From Streptomyces musisoli (GTDB lineage Bacteria; Actinomycetota; Actinomycetes; Streptomycetales; Streptomycetaceae), in assembly GCF_016741855.1 (NCBI RefSeq), contig NZ_JAERRH010000022.1, forward strand, positions 1-64,000: a DNA stretch of 64,000 nt, written 5' to 3'. The translations under genes were made by a program, and so were the position numbers. Within the stretch, counting starts at the first letter, position 1. Every line of letters starts with the position of its first letter. Below, in pieces: positions 35,228 to 43,686 of the stretch. The notes beneath the pieces are model-generated. The model saw only the letters and a list, made by a program, of their open reading frames with translations. It did no database searches and was not told the DNA's origin.

Positions 35228-36906
35228 CGCAGCCCCCGGTTCACCGCGGACAGCACCGCCTGCACGGCGGCCGACGGGCCCGTGCCCGCGCCCCAGGCCG
35301 TGACGCCGTTCACCCGGCACTCGGCGAAGGCCGCCGTCCCGTCCTGAGCGAAGTCCAGGACGTCGACCGTGAGACCGGCGCCGGCCAGCGCGTCGACGAA
35401 CGCGGTCAGCGGGCCGGTGCCCGTGCCCTCGTGGTCGCCGGTCCGGTCACCGGCCTCCAGGGTGCAGACGAAGCGGTGGACGCCGGGCGCCTCCTCGTGC
35501 GTGGACCAGGCGTGCAGCCGTACGGCACCCTCGGTCAGGTAGGCCGCCTGGAACAGCTCGTACAGCTCCTTCGGCGTGGCCTCCCGGCCGCTGTCGTCCG
35601 TCGCCTCCTGCACGATCCTCGCGAACTCGGGCCGCATGCCCGGCGGGAGGTCGATCCCCGCGTGCCGGTTCAGCAGATACGCCACCCCGCCCTTGCCCGA
35701 CTGGGAGTTGACGCGGATCACCGCCTCGTACGACCGCCCGAGGTCGGCCGGGTCGACCGGCAGGTACGGCACCGCCCACGGCGCCTGCCGCTCGGGCACC
35801 CCCGATTCCGCCGCCCGGCGGGCGTGGTGGGCCAGGCCCTTGCCGATCGCGTCCTGGTGGGTCCCGGAGAACGCGGTGTGGACCAGTTCGCCGGCGTACG
35901 GGTGCCGCGGGTGCACGGGCAGCCGGTTGCAGTGCTCCACCGTCTCCCGTACGGCGTCGATGTCGCCGAAGTCGACCATCGGATCGACCCCTTGGGCGTA
36001 GAGGTTCAGGGCCAGGGTCACCAGGTCGACGTTACCGGTGCGCTCGCCGTTGCCGAAGAGGCAGCCCTCCACCCGCTGGGCTCCGGCCAGCACGGCGAGT
36101 TCGGCGCAGGCGACCCCCGTGCCGCGGTCGTTGTGCGGGTGCACCGAGAGGATCACGCTGCCACGGCGGGAGAGGTTGCGGTGCACGTACTCGATCTGGT
36201 CGGCGTAGACGTTCGGGGTGGCGATCTCCACGGTCGCCGGGAGGTTGTGGGTGACCGGACGGTCCGGGCTCGCGTCCCACAACCGGGTCAGCCCGTCGCA
36301 CAGTTCGAGCACGAAGTCGGGCTCGGTGAGGTTGAAGGTCTCGGGGGAGAACTGGAAGCGGACGCCGGGCGCGTCCCCGGCCCGCCGGGCCATGTGCTCG
36401 GCGGCCCGGCGCACGGTCCGCCGCACCTCGTCCCGGTCCCGGCCGAGCACCACGTCCCGCCACACCGGCGAGGTCGCGATGTACAGGTGGACGACGGCCC
36501 GGGGCAGGCCCTCGATCGCGTCGAAGGTCCGGTCGATCAGGTCGGTCCGGGCGGGCGTGAACACGACGGGCGTCACGTCGTCCGGTACCGCCCCGCCGTC
36601 CACGAGGTGGCGCACGAAGCCGAAGTCCGTCCGGCTCGCGGACGGGTAGCCGATCTCGATCTCCTTGAAGCCCGTCGTGACGAGCAGGTCGAAGAAACGG
36701 CGCTTCCGGGGCGTGTCCATCGGTTCGGCGAGCGCCTGGTTGCCGTCCCGCAGGTCGACGGGGACCCACAGGGGGGCGCGCTCGATGCGGGCGGAGGGCC
36801 AGCGCCGGTCGCCGGCGGGGACGTGCACGCGCTCCTGGTAGGGGCGGTAGCGGTGGTACGGCATGGGGCTGGGCCGCTGCGGGTTCCAGCTCGGGGTGGT
36901 GGTCAT
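35224..36906 (-). CDS. leuA: 2-Isopropylmalate synthase
   Basis: 560 residues, the long actinobacterial LeuA form. It condenses acetyl-CoA and 2-oxoisovalerate in the first committed step of leucine synthesis. HMGL-like catalytic domain: PLWVPVDLRDGNQAL (residues about 47-61), SVHPHNDRGTGVACAE with the metal His pair, and EGCLFGNGERTGN. The C-terminal LeuA regulatory domain (about 430-560) binds leucine for feedback control. ATG 36906 is preceded by a leader peptide and a nested RNA fold that covers its ribosome site (see leader entry). The downstream ABC ATPase gene overlaps the stop by 4 bases. Confidence 0.96.
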   Translation of the reverse strand: MTTTPSWNPQRPSPMPYHRYRPYQERVHVPAGDRRWPSARIERAPLWVPVDLRDGNQALAEPMDTPRKRRFFDLLVTTGFKEIEIGYPSASRTDFGFVRHLVDGGAVPDDVTPVVFTPARTDLIDRTFDAIEGLPRAVVHLYIATSPVWRDVVLGRDRDEVRRTVRRAAEHMARRAGDAPGVRFQFSPETFNLTEPDFVLELCDGLTRLWDASPDRPVTHNLPATVEIATPNVYADQIEYVHRNLSRRGSVILSVHPHNDRGTGVACAELAVLAGAQRVEGCLFGNGERTGNVDLVTLALNLYAQGVDPMVDFGDIDAVRETVEHCNRLPVHPRHPYAGELVHTAFSGTHQDAIGKGLAHHARRAAESGVPERQAPWAVPYLPVDPADLGRSYEAVIRVNSQSGKGGVAYLLNRHAGIDLPPGMRPEFARIVQEATDDSGREATPKELYELFQAAYLTEGAVRLHAWSTHEEAPGVHRFVCTLEAGDRTGDHEGTGTGPLTAFVDALAGAGLTVDVLDFAQDGTAAFAECRVNGVTAWGAGTGPSAAVQAVLSAVNRGLR

Positions 36907-36909
36907 CGT

Positions 36910-37011
36910 CTGCTTCTGCCTCGGGCTCGTCGGACGGTGACCGGCAGCACGAGGCCCCGCGGCGGGGCGCCGGTCGCGTCAGACCCCGCCGCGGCAGCCG
37001 AGGAGAAGCAG
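36910..37011 (-). promoter_or_regulatory. leuA attenuator: nested RNA helices masking the ribosome site
   Basis: Read on the minus strand, the Leu codons CTGCTTCTCCTCGG (37011-36998) are complementary to CCGAGGCAGAAGCAG (36924-36910), which contains the leuA Shine-Dalgarno region. Only one base is bulged. Inside lie GACCGGC (36975-36969) with GCCGGTC (36945-36939), and within that GCCCC with GGGGC (36968-36954). All three helices nest. There is no U-run, so control of leuA translation fits better than termination. Confidence 0.75.
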
Positions 37012-37026
37012 ACCGCGGAACGTCAT
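36979..37026 (-). CDS. leuA leader peptide (LLLL)
   Basis: A 15-codon frame, MTFRGLLLLGCRGGV, ending in TGA, 72 bases before leuA. Four consecutive Leu codons use CTG, CTT and CTC twice; CTT is rare in such genomes, so stalling would be sensitive to tRNA-Leu charging. The ATG sits about 7 bases after a -10 hexamer, so the leader mRNA is probably leaderless, as seen for other actinobacterial leader peptides. Too short for ordinary gene finding, but position, Leu run and pairing partner argue strongly that it is real. Confidence 0.85.
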   Translation of the reverse strand: MTFRGLLLLGCRGGV

Positions 37027-37033
37027 GCGAGGT

Positions 37034-37063
37034 ACGCTAGCGACACCTCAGCTCCTCAGACAA
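37034..37063 (-). promoter_or_regulatory. Promoter of leuA leader transcript
   Basis: On the minus strand, TTGTCT (37063-37058) and TAGCGT (37039-37034) are separated by 18 bp, a good housekeeping-type promoter. Transcription would begin at or next to the leader ATG at 37026. Confidence 0.6.
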
Positions 37064-37126
37064 GTGAGAATCACTCCGTACACCCCGTACCCGCGCCCGT
37101 ACCTCCGGAACAAGTTGGTGACCCCG

Positions 37127-37819
37127 ATGCAGCTCGGCGCCCTCCGCCCCAGCCCGCTGGTCGAACAGGCCGCGCAGCGCCTGCGGGAGCAGATCGCCGC
37201 CGGTCACTGGCCGGTCGGCGGCAAGCTGCCCGGCGAGACGACGCTGGCCAGGGAACTCGGGGTCGGCCGCTCCACGGTCCGCGAGGCCCTGCGCGCCCTC
37301 GCCGGCGCCGGCCTGGTCCGACCCCGGCACGGCGCCGGGGTCTTCGTCATCGCCACCGAGCCCGCCGAGGACTGGCCCGCCCGGCTGCGCCGGGCCACGG
37401 TCACCGACGTCTACGAGGTCCGTGTGGGCGTCGAGGTGCAGGCCGCCCGGCTCGCCGCGCACCGGCGCACCCCGGACGACGTCGAGGCGCTGCGGACCGC
37501 GCTGGAGGGGCGCCGCACGGCGGCCGCCGGTGACGACCCCGGCTTCGTGGACGCCGACATCGCCCTGCACGCGGCCGTGGTCGCCGCCGCCCACAACCCC
37601 GTACTGGCCGACCTGTTCACCGAGTTCGTCCCCGTCCTGCGGGAGGGGCTGGTGGCCCTGCTGGACCTGACCCGGCTGCGCGAGGAGAACCCCGGCACCG
37701 GGGACGACAGCCACGCGGCCCTGGTCCGGGCGATCACAGACGGGGACGCGGAGAAAGCGGCGACGACCCTGCTCACCGAACTGGAGTCCACGCTCGCCCT
37801 GTTGCGCGAAACACACTGA
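37127..37819 (+). CDS. FadR-type GntR regulator
   Basis: 230 residues from ATG 37127 (alternative GTG 37118). The N-terminal winged HTH (VEQAAQRLREQIAAGHWPVG, PGETTLARELGVGRSTVREA) is followed by a helical FCD ligand domain with ARLAAHRRTPDD, DADIALHAAVVAAAHNPVLA and a final DSHAALVRAI. The metal-binding positions (D-x3-H, H, H) of FCD domains appear present. It is divergent from the leuA leader, so it may control itself and possibly leuA; the ligand is unknown. The upstream frame to 37025 crosses the leuA promoter and is not preferred. Confidence 0.9.
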   Translation: MQLGALRPSPLVEQAAQRLREQIAAGHWPVGGKLPGETTLARELGVGRSTVREALRALAGAGLVRPRHGAGVFVIATEPAEDWPARLRRATVTDVYEVRVGVEVQAARLAAHRRTPDDVEALRTALEGRRTAAAGDDPGFVDADIALHAAVVAAAHNPVLADLFTEFVPVLREGLVALLDLTRLREENPGTGDDSHAALVRAITDGDAEKAATTLLTELESTLALLRETH

Positions 37820-37875
37820 GACCGAGGCCCACCAGAGGCCCAAGAAACCGCACGCCCACCCACGACGGCCCCCCA

Positions 37876-37994
37876 CACACCCACTGCCCGCCACCCCCCC
37901 ACGAGGGGCGCGGGGAACTGCGCAAAAACCCACGACGCACCCGCACACACCCACTGCCCGCCACCCCCCCCACGAGGGGCGCGGGGAACTGCGC
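37876..37994. repeat. Two copies of a Streptomyces intergenic repeat
   Basis: The 22-bp core (begins cgaggggcgcgggg and ends aactgcgc) occurs at 37902-37923 and 37973-37994, with shared flanking sequence; period 71 bp. Cores of this kind are scattered widely in Streptomyces intergenic DNA. Both copies lie after the GntR gene in the convergent gap. Confidence 0.7.
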
Positions 37995-38049
37995 GAAACC
38001 CCACAACGCACCCGCACACACCCACCGGCCCTTGCACCCTCGCACCCTT

Positions 38050-38973
38050 TCATCCCGCCGCGGCCACCCTCCGGTACCGCCCCGGCGGCACCCCGAACTC
38101 CCGCTTGAACGCCTTCGCGAAGGCGAACTCCGAGGTGTATCCCGTGCGTTCGGCCACCTCGCGCAGGGACAGGTCGTCGTGGCGCAGCAGCCGGCCCGCC
38201 GTGGTCATCCGCCACCACGTCAGGTAGGCCAGCGGCGGCTCACCCACCAGCGCCGTGAACCGGCGCGCGAACGCCGCGCGGGACAGTCCGCCGACCGCGC
38301 CCAGCTGCGCCACCGTCCAGTCGCGGGCCGGCTCGCCGTGGATCGCGCGCAGCGCCGTCGCGACCGCCGGGTCGGCCAGCGCCGCCGCCCAGCCCCGGTC
38401 CCGGCCCGCGGCGCGCTCGCTCTCCCACCAGGCCCGCAGGCTGTACAGCAGCAGGGTGTCCAGCAGCGAGGTGACGATCGCGTCGGTGCCCGGCCGCTGC
38501 TCCTCCAGCTCCATCCCGAGCAGTTCCACCGCCGCCCGCAGCGAACGGTGCCCGCCGACCCGGGCGGGCAGGTGCACCACCTCGGGCAGCTCGGCCAGCA
38601 GCCGGTGCGCCCGGTCCCGGTCGAGCCGGTAGGCGCCGCACAGCGTGACGGTGTCCGGGCAGTCCTCGCGCGGTTCCCCCGACGGCCCGCTCCAGGTGCC
38701 GTCGGGCAGCAGCCGTACCTCCTGGAGGGGGACGTCGAGCTCGCTGGCCAGCGCGTGCCCCTGCCCGTGCGCGAGGAAGACGACGTCCCCCGGCGCCAGC
38801 GCCACCGGGTCCCCATCCTGCGGGATCAGCCAGGCCGAGCCGCGCAGCATCACATGGAACCCGGCCTCGTGGGTGGCGCCGAACCGCAGGCCCCAGGGCG
38901 CGTACTTGTACCGGCGCGAGGAGTGCGGCCGGCCGGTCCGCATGGCGGCCACCACATCACTGAGCACGTCCAT
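38050..38973 (-). CDS. AraC-family regulator with cupin N-domain
   Basis: 307 residues. The N-terminal cupin (AraC-type, about 20-180: GFHVMLRGSAWLIPQDGDPV, PGDVVFLAHGQGHAL) is followed by a C-terminal AraC DNA-binding domain with two HTHs: DWTVAQLGAVGGLSRAAFAR and LSLREVAERTGYTSEFAFAK, with the family signature KAFKREFGVPPGRYRR. It is divergent from the oxidoreductase at 39077 (about 100 bp apart), which is the likely target, as is usual for this cupin-AraC/MDR pairing. ATG 38973 is the only reasonable start. Confidence 0.92.
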   Translation of the reverse strand: MDVLSDVVAAMRTGRPHSSRRYKYAPWGLRFGATHEAGFHVMLRGSAWLIPQDGDPVALAPGDVVFLAHGQGHALASELDVPLQEVRLLPDGTWSGPSGEPREDCPDTVTLCGAYRLDRDRAHRLLAELPEVVHLPARVGGHRSLRAAVELLGMELEEQRPGTDAIVTSLLDTLLLYSLRAWWESERAAGRDRGWAAALADPAVATALRAIHGEPARDWTVAQLGAVGGLSRAAFARRFTALVGEPPLAYLTWWRMTTAGRLLRHDDLSLREVAERTGYTSEFAFAKAFKREFGVPPGRYRRVAAAG

Positions 38974-39076
38974 GCGCCGACCCTAGAGCACACGTCCGGC
39001 CACGGAAGACGATCGGACATAAAACCAAGATCGGGGGACATGGAGCGTCTCTCATGGCGGCCGTAGCGTCGATGGC

Positions 39077-40069
39077 ATGTCAATCACCGCACGCACCGTG
39101 CTCTTCGACGAACTCGGCGGCCCCGGCGTCCTCAGGGTCGAGCCGGTCGAACTGCCCGCGCCCGGCCCGGGCGAGGTCCTGGTGAAGGTCGAGGCGCTGG
39201 GCCTCAACCGCGCCGAGGCGATGCTCCGTTCCGGCACCTACTTCTACCTCCCGCCCCTGCCCGGCTCCCGCAACGGCTACGAGGCGGCCGGCGAGGTGAC
39301 GGCGGTCGGCCCCGAGGTGACCGCCTTCGCGCCGGGCGACCTCGTGCTGTCGGCGGCCAACTTCAACCTCGGCTCCCACGGGGTGTACGGCGACCACGTG
39401 CTGCTCCCGGAGACCTCGCTGGTGCCCCGCCCGGCCGGTACCGACGCGGTCGACGCCGCGGCCGTCTGGCTCACCTACACCACCGCCTACGGCGCCCTGG
39501 TCGAGCGGGCGCGCCTGGCGGCCGGCGACCACGTGCTGATCACCGGGGCGTCCAGCGGGGTCGGCACCGCCGCGATCCAGGTGGCCCGGCGGGCCGGGGC
39601 GATACCGATCGCCACCACCCGCACCGAGGGCAAGCGGCGGGCGCTGCTGGACCTCGGCGCCGAACACGTCATCGTCACCGAGCGGGAGGACGTGACCGAG
39701 GAGGCCCTGCGGGTGACCGGCGGCCGGGGCGCCGGCATCGTGCTGGACGCGATCGGCGGACCGTACCTGCGGGAGCTGGGCGCGGCGACGGCCACCGACG
39801 GCACGCTGATCAGTTACGGCTGGCTGGCCGAGCGCCCCACGGAACTGCCGATGCAGTGGCCGCTGACCGTCCACGGCTACAGCAACTTCGTCCTCACCGG
39901 CAGCGCGGAGGGCCGCCGCCGCGCCGGCCACTACATCGCCTCCGGCCTGGCCGACGGCACGCTCCGCCCGGTGATCGGTGAGGTCTTCGACGGCCTGGAC
40001 CGGATCGTGGACGCCCACCGGCTGATGGAGTCCAACGCGCACACCGGAAAGATCGTCGTACGGATCTGA
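39077..40069 (+). CDS. Zinc-independent MDR oxidoreductase (quinone reductase-like)
   Basis: 330 residues. GroES-like N-domain (GPGEVLVKVEALGLNRAEAM, SRNGYEAAGEVTAVG) and Rossmann domain with nucleotide motif VLITGASSGVGTAAIQVARR. Structural Cys ligands are absent, so it is a zinc-free MDR enzyme of the NADPH:quinone reductase group. It ends HRLMESNAHTGKIVVRI, typical of the family. It is divergent from the AraC regulator, its probable activator or repressor. Substrate unknown. ATG 39077 is preceded by GATGGC with only weak SD, like many Streptomyces genes near leaderless promoters. Confidence 0.92.
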   Translation: MSITARTVLFDELGGPGVLRVEPVELPAPGPGEVLVKVEALGLNRAEAMLRSGTYFYLPPLPGSRNGYEAAGEVTAVGPEVTAFAPGDLVLSAANFNLGSHGVYGDHVLLPETSLVPRPAGTDAVDAAAVWLTYTTAYGALVERARLAAGDHVLITGASSGVGTAAIQVARRAGAIPIATTRTEGKRRALLDLGAEHVIVTEREDVTEEALRVTGGRGAGIVLDAIGGPYLRELGAATATDGTLISYGWLAERPTELPMQWPLTVHGYSNFVLTGSAEGRRRAGHYIASGLADGTLRPVIGEVFDGLDRIVDAHRLMESNAHTGKIVVRI

Positions 40070-40205
40070 GGCCGCGGCCGGCGCCGGGCGGTCCGCAGGA
40101 CTTGACCGCGGGCACCCGTTCGGGCCGGCGACCGGAATAGCCCGCGTTCCCGCGAGGTTGGACGACAGAAGAATGCACATGCATGAATTATTCGGAGGGT
40201 CGGAC

Positions 40206-40865
40206 ATGAAGATCGGCATCATCGGCGCGGGGAACATCGGCGGCAACCTCACCCGGCGGCTCACCGCCCTCGGCCACGACGTCTCCGTCGCCAACTCCCG
40301 CGGTCCCGAGACACTCAGGGAACTGGCCGAGGAGACCGGCGCGACCGCGGTCCCGGCGGCGGACGCCGCGAAGGGCGCCCAGGTCGTGGTCGTCACGGTC
40401 CCGCTGAAGGCGGTACCGGGACTCCCCGCCGGCCTGCTGGACGGCGCGGCCGAGGGCGCCGCGGTGATCGACACCGGCAACTACTACCCCCAGCGCGACG
40501 GCCGGATCGCGGCCATCGAGGACGAGGGCCTCACCGAGAGCCGCTGGACCGAGCAGCACCTCGGGCACCCGGTGGTCAAGGCGTTCAACGGCACCTACGC
40601 CCAGGACATCCTGGACCGCCACCGCCCCGCGGGCGACCCGGACCGCATGGCCCTCCCGGTCGCCGGCGACGACGAGGCGGCCAAGCGGACCGTCCGCGAC
40701 CTGATCGGCGAACTGGGCTTCGACACGGTCGACGCCGGCACCATCGCCGACTCCTGGCGCCAGCAGCCCGGCACCCCGGTGTACGGCCTGCGCGGGGACG
40801 CGGCGGCGGTACGGAAGGCCCTGTCCGAAGCCTCCCCGGAACGCCCGGCGGACTTCCGGGCCTGA
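40206..40865 (+). CDS. NADPH-dependent F420-reductase-like protein
   Basis: 219 residues from ATG 40206 behind GGAGG. The N-terminal Rossmann motif is MKIGIIGAGNIGGNLTRRL. SVANSRGPETLRELAEETGA follows, then VVVVTVPLKAV and VIDTGNYYPQRDG. The later KAFNGTYAQDILDRHRPAGD is typical of the F420_oxidored/NADP oxidoreductase family (Fno-like). It may reduce F420 or another acceptor, but many members act on other substrates. It lies 135 bp after the MDR gene and ends 18 bp from the convergent GH25 gene. Confidence 0.85.
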   Translation: MKIGIIGAGNIGGNLTRRLTALGHDVSVANSRGPETLRELAEETGATAVPAADAAKGAQVVVVTVPLKAVPGLPAGLLDGAAEGAAVIDTGNYYPQRDGRIAAIEDEGLTESRWTEQHLGHPVVKAFNGTYAQDILDRHRPAGDPDRMALPVAGDDEAAKRTVRDLIGELGFDTVDAGTIADSWRQQPGTPVYGLRGDAAAVRKALSEASPERPADFRA

Positions 40866-40883
40866 CCCGGCCCGCCGGGGCTG

Positions 40884-41441
40884 CTACGCGCCGTCGGCCC
40901 ACGTCTTCAGCGCGGCCTTGCTCGCGAATTTCGCCACGTCCTTGTCGTGGGGTTCGCTGGTGTACTGGTGGAACAGCCACTTGGCCTCGATGCGGGGCTT
41001 GCCGGCGGTGACGTAGTCGGCGATCCAGAGGCCGTCGCCCGCGTAGGAGGTCGTGTCGACCGTCAGCCAGAAGTGACGGTTCGCGTACAGCACGACCCGG
41101 TTGTCCGGTCGTGCCTCCTTCAGCCTGCGGATGAAGCGGTCCTTCTCCGCGTTGCTCGCGTGGGTGCCGTCACCGGTGGTCTCCCAGTCGACGGCGAGGA
41201 GGTCGCCGGGGCGGTCCGGGGCGTGGCGGAGGAAGTAGTCGGCCTGGGCGGTGAGGTTGCCGGGCCACAGGAAGTGGTAGAAGCCGACGACCAGCCCGGC
41301 GTCACGGGCGGTCCTCGTCTGCGCGGTCAGGCGGGGATTGACGTACGAATGCCCCTCCGTCGCCTTGATGAAGACGAAGGAGAGGCCGTCCGTGCCGTAG
41401 GAGGTGGACTGATAGGCGCTCACGTCGATGCCGTGGAGCAT
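40884..41441 (-). CDS. GH25 lysozyme (N,O-diacetylmuramidase)
   Basis: 185 residues, a complete GH25 domain: GIDVSAYQ with catalytic Asp at residue 6, FIKATEGHSYVNP, GFYHFLWPGN, LLAVDWETTGDG (Asp and Glu of the acid-base pair), and LWIADYVTAG with the closing WLFHQYTSE. There is no signal peptide or cell-wall-binding repeat; the catalytic motif begins 4 residues after the start. It resembles phage endolysins or Streptomyces muramidases released by another route. ATG 41441 has GGGAG upstream. It may act in lysis, spore germination or release with PI-PLC-like neighbours; this is inference. Confidence 0.9.
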   Translation of the reverse strand: MLHGIDVSAYQSTSYGTDGLSFVFIKATEGHSYVNPRLTAQTRTARDAGLVVGFYHFLWPGNLTAQADYFLRHAPDRPGDLLAVDWETTGDGTHASNAEKDRFIRRLKEARPDNRVVLYANRHFWLTVDTTSYAGDGLWIADYVTAGKPRIEAKWLFHQYTSEPHDKDVAKFASKAALKTWADGA

Positions 41442-41531
41442 GGGGTACTCCCAAATGTGCCGGTGGGGGGACAGGAGTCGACTGCTATATGCCCCGGTCC
41501 GGCGTGAGCGATCCCGTTCGTGTGGAAAACG

Positions 41532-42563
41532 TCAGCCCCGGGTCACCACCGACCCCAGCACCGAAGCCGGCTTCGCCGACCAGTCCGAGGTGATGAGGCT
41601 CGCGTGGTTCCCGGCCAGCAGGGCGAGCCGCGCGGCGACCTCGGCGTCCGTCGGGTCGGTGGAGGAGATCGCCGGGGCCACGCTGTGGGCGCCCGTCGCG
41701 ATCAGGATGTAGTGGTTGGCGGAGTAGAACGAGGTGTCGTACCCCTTGTCGACGTAGGACGCCGCGTCACCGTCGAAGAACACGAACCAGGGACGGATCG
41801 AGGCGTCGTACCTGCTGGTGCGCGGGTCGCCGTTCTCGGCGCCCAGGACGACCGGGAAGGCCTGGGCCGCGGAGATGCCGCCGGCCGCGGACAGGTCGCG
41901 CAGATGGTCGCCGTACTCCTCGTCCGTCCAGTAGTGGTCGAACGGGTTGGCCTGCTCCACCGTCCCCGGGATCAGGTCGAAGACGAACTTGCCCCTGAGG
42001 GAGTCCCGGGTGGCCCAGGCGTTGGCCTTCGCCGCCGCGTCCAGCGTGTCGTACGTCCCGCCGAGCAGGTCCGCCGGCTTGTAGACGCTGCTGCCCAGCT
42101 TCTGCGCGACGAGCGTGTCGAACTCGTCCGGCCCGAGGCCCGCCTTGTCGTTGAAGCCGACCTTCATCTCGACCTTGACGACGATCGGCGGGTGGTCGGG
42201 GTGGAGCCGGCTCCAGGTGGCCATGTCGTCCAGGCAGCCGCCTAGGTCCTGGTTGCGGCTCTTGCTGTACAGGTCGCCGGGGGTCTTCGCCGCCTCGCAG
42301 TTGTTGTCGTTGCCCAGCGGGTTGCTGTGGCTGACCCGCCAGCGGTGGGTGAGGCTGTCGACGTAGACGTCCAGTTCCAGCAGCGAGGCGCCGGAGTCCA
42401 GGGCCTGGGCGAAGTACGTGTACTTGGCCTTGTCGTAGGCGTTGTGCGTGCCGATGGCCGTCGTCTCGGAGAACTTCGGCGACGCCGCGTGGGCGTTGCC
42501 CGGAACGACCGCCAACGAAGCGGCGACACCCAGGAGCACCGCCGGTCGTCTCATCCCGCCCAT
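41532..42563 (-). CDS. Secreted calcium-dependent PI-PLC-type phospholipase
   Basis: 343 residues. A signal peptide (RRPAVLLGVAASLAVVPGNA, cleavage near HAA) precedes a PLC-X type barrel: ETTAIGTHNAYD and LELDVYVDSLTHRWRVSHSN provide the catalytic His pair; PPIVVKVEMKVGFN follows. The C-terminal half (FPVVLGAENGDPRTSRYD) is complete. Ca2+-dependent bacterial PI-PLCs of this type are secreted by Streptomyces. ATG 42563 has AGGGAG upstream; a longer in-frame start is not supported. Transcribed toward the GH25 gene; whether they share a promoter is unclear. Confidence 0.88.
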   Translation of the reverse strand: MGGMRRPAVLLGVAASLAVVPGNAHAASPKFSETTAIGTHNAYDKAKYTYFAQALDSGASLLELDVYVDSLTHRWRVSHSNPLGNDNNCEAAKTPGDLYSKSRNQDLGGCLDDMATWSRLHPDHPPIVVKVEMKVGFNDKAGLGPDEFDTLVAQKLGSSVYKPADLLGGTYDTLDAAAKANAWATRDSLRGKFVFDLIPGTVEQANPFDHYWTDEEYGDHLRDLSAAGGISAAQAFPVVLGAENGDPRTSRYDASIRPWFVFFDGDAASYVDKGYDTSFYSANHYILIATGAHSVAPAISSTDPTDAEVAARLALLAGNHASLITSDWSAKPASVLGSVVTRG

Positions 42564-42678
42564 TCCCGAACTCCCTTTTTCCGACATCGAGTTGGCGGAA
42601 GCGTAGGGCCGAGTGGTTACCATGCGGTAGCCCAGGGGGGAACATCGGTGCCGGGGCGCTGCCTGCGGTGGCCGCGGC

Positions 42679-43686
42679 TCAGCCCACCAGGCCGAGGCGG
42701 ACGGCGGTCACGCCGGCCTCGAACCGGCTGGAGGTGCCGAGCTTCTCCATGATCTGGTTCATCACACGGCGCAGGGTGCGGTCCGAGCAGGCCAGCCGGC
42801 GGGCGATGGTCTCGTCCTTGGCGCCGGTGGCCAGCAGCGCCAGCACCTCGCGCTCCTGCGCGGACAGTTCGAGTCCGGGCCGCCCTCGTTGGGGGTGCCG
42901 CTCGGTGTGCGGCCGGGCGAGGTCCCAGGCGTGCGTGAACACCCTGACGAAACACTGTGCGACGGGCGTGCTGTGCAGGATGACGTCGCCGCCCTCGCCC
43001 TGCGGGCCCGGCCCCGCCCCGATGACGACGATCGCGCGGTCCAGGATGTTCATGTGGAGCGGCACCGTCGTGGCGACCCGCACCTCGGCCCCCGCGTCGG
43101 TCAGCGCGTTCAGGTAGCGGGCCGGTGCGTGTGAGCGCAGGGCCTGCTGGGAGGTCAGCATGCGCATCCGGATCCCGTTCGCCACCATCTCCCGGTCCCG
43201 GACGAGACTCGCCTCCAGGACCTGGGCGTCGGGGAAGGAGTTGCGCATCGCCAGCAGCTCCTCCCGGCCGAGCGCGTCCAGTTCCTCCAGCCGCTTGCGG
43301 GTGTGCTCGCGGTCCGTGAAGTACTCCGTCTCCACGGCTTCCCGGGCGTCGAACCGCGGGGCCGCCGCCAGGGACAGGACGTCCTCCATCGCCCGGGCGT
43401 CACGGGCGAGTTCCTCGGCCGTCTCGCGCAGGCGGCGCCGGTGCTCGGAGACGAGGTGCCGCAGGGCGCGATCGGGAGGGCTGAGCCGGTCACCGCCCGG
43501 AGCCAGCAGCCGCCGGTCCGTCAGCCACCGGGCCAACTCGGCGGGCATCCGCCCGAGTTCCTCCCGCTCCGCTTCGGCATCCCTCGCTCCCGACATCGCG
43601 ATCCGCTCCACCATGGCCAGATAGGCCTCTTTCGCCCGGGAGTCGGTCGGCTGCCGCCCCGGCGGAGGGTTCTGCGCCGCATGCAT
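42679..43686 (-). CDS. LuxR-type HTH regulator with long N-terminal sensor region
   Basis: 335 residues. A LuxR HTH lies at about 272-335 (LSAQEREVLALLATGAKDET, RRLACSDRTLRRVMNQIMEK). The N-terminal ~260 residues are helical and include MVERIAMSGARDAEAEREEL, EHRRRLRETAEELARDARAM and DREHTRKRLEELDALGREEL, with a sensor part (RMLTSQQALRSHAPARYLNA, DRAIVVIGAGPGPQGEGGD). It is not a response regulator; no receiver Asp is seen. ATG 43686 is chosen, but GTG 43695 or ATG 43617 are possible. It is divergent from the M28 peptidase, whose promoter carries a palindrome, and may control it. Confidence 0.8.
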   Translation of the reverse strand: MHAAQNPPPGRQPTDSRAKEAYLAMVERIAMSGARDAEAEREELGRMPAELARWLTDRRLLAPGGDRLSPPDRALRHLVSEHRRRLRETAEELARDARAMEDVLSLAAAPRFDAREAVETEYFTDREHTRKRLEELDALGREELLAMRNSFPDAQVLEASLVRDREMVANGIRMRMLTSQQALRSHAPARYLNALTDAGAEVRVATTVPLHMNILDRAIVVIGAGPGPQGEGGDVILHSTPVAQCFVRVFTHAWDLARPHTERHPQRGRPGLELSAQEREVLALLATGAKDETIARRLACSDRTLRRVMNQIMEKLGTSSRFEAGVTAVRLGLVG

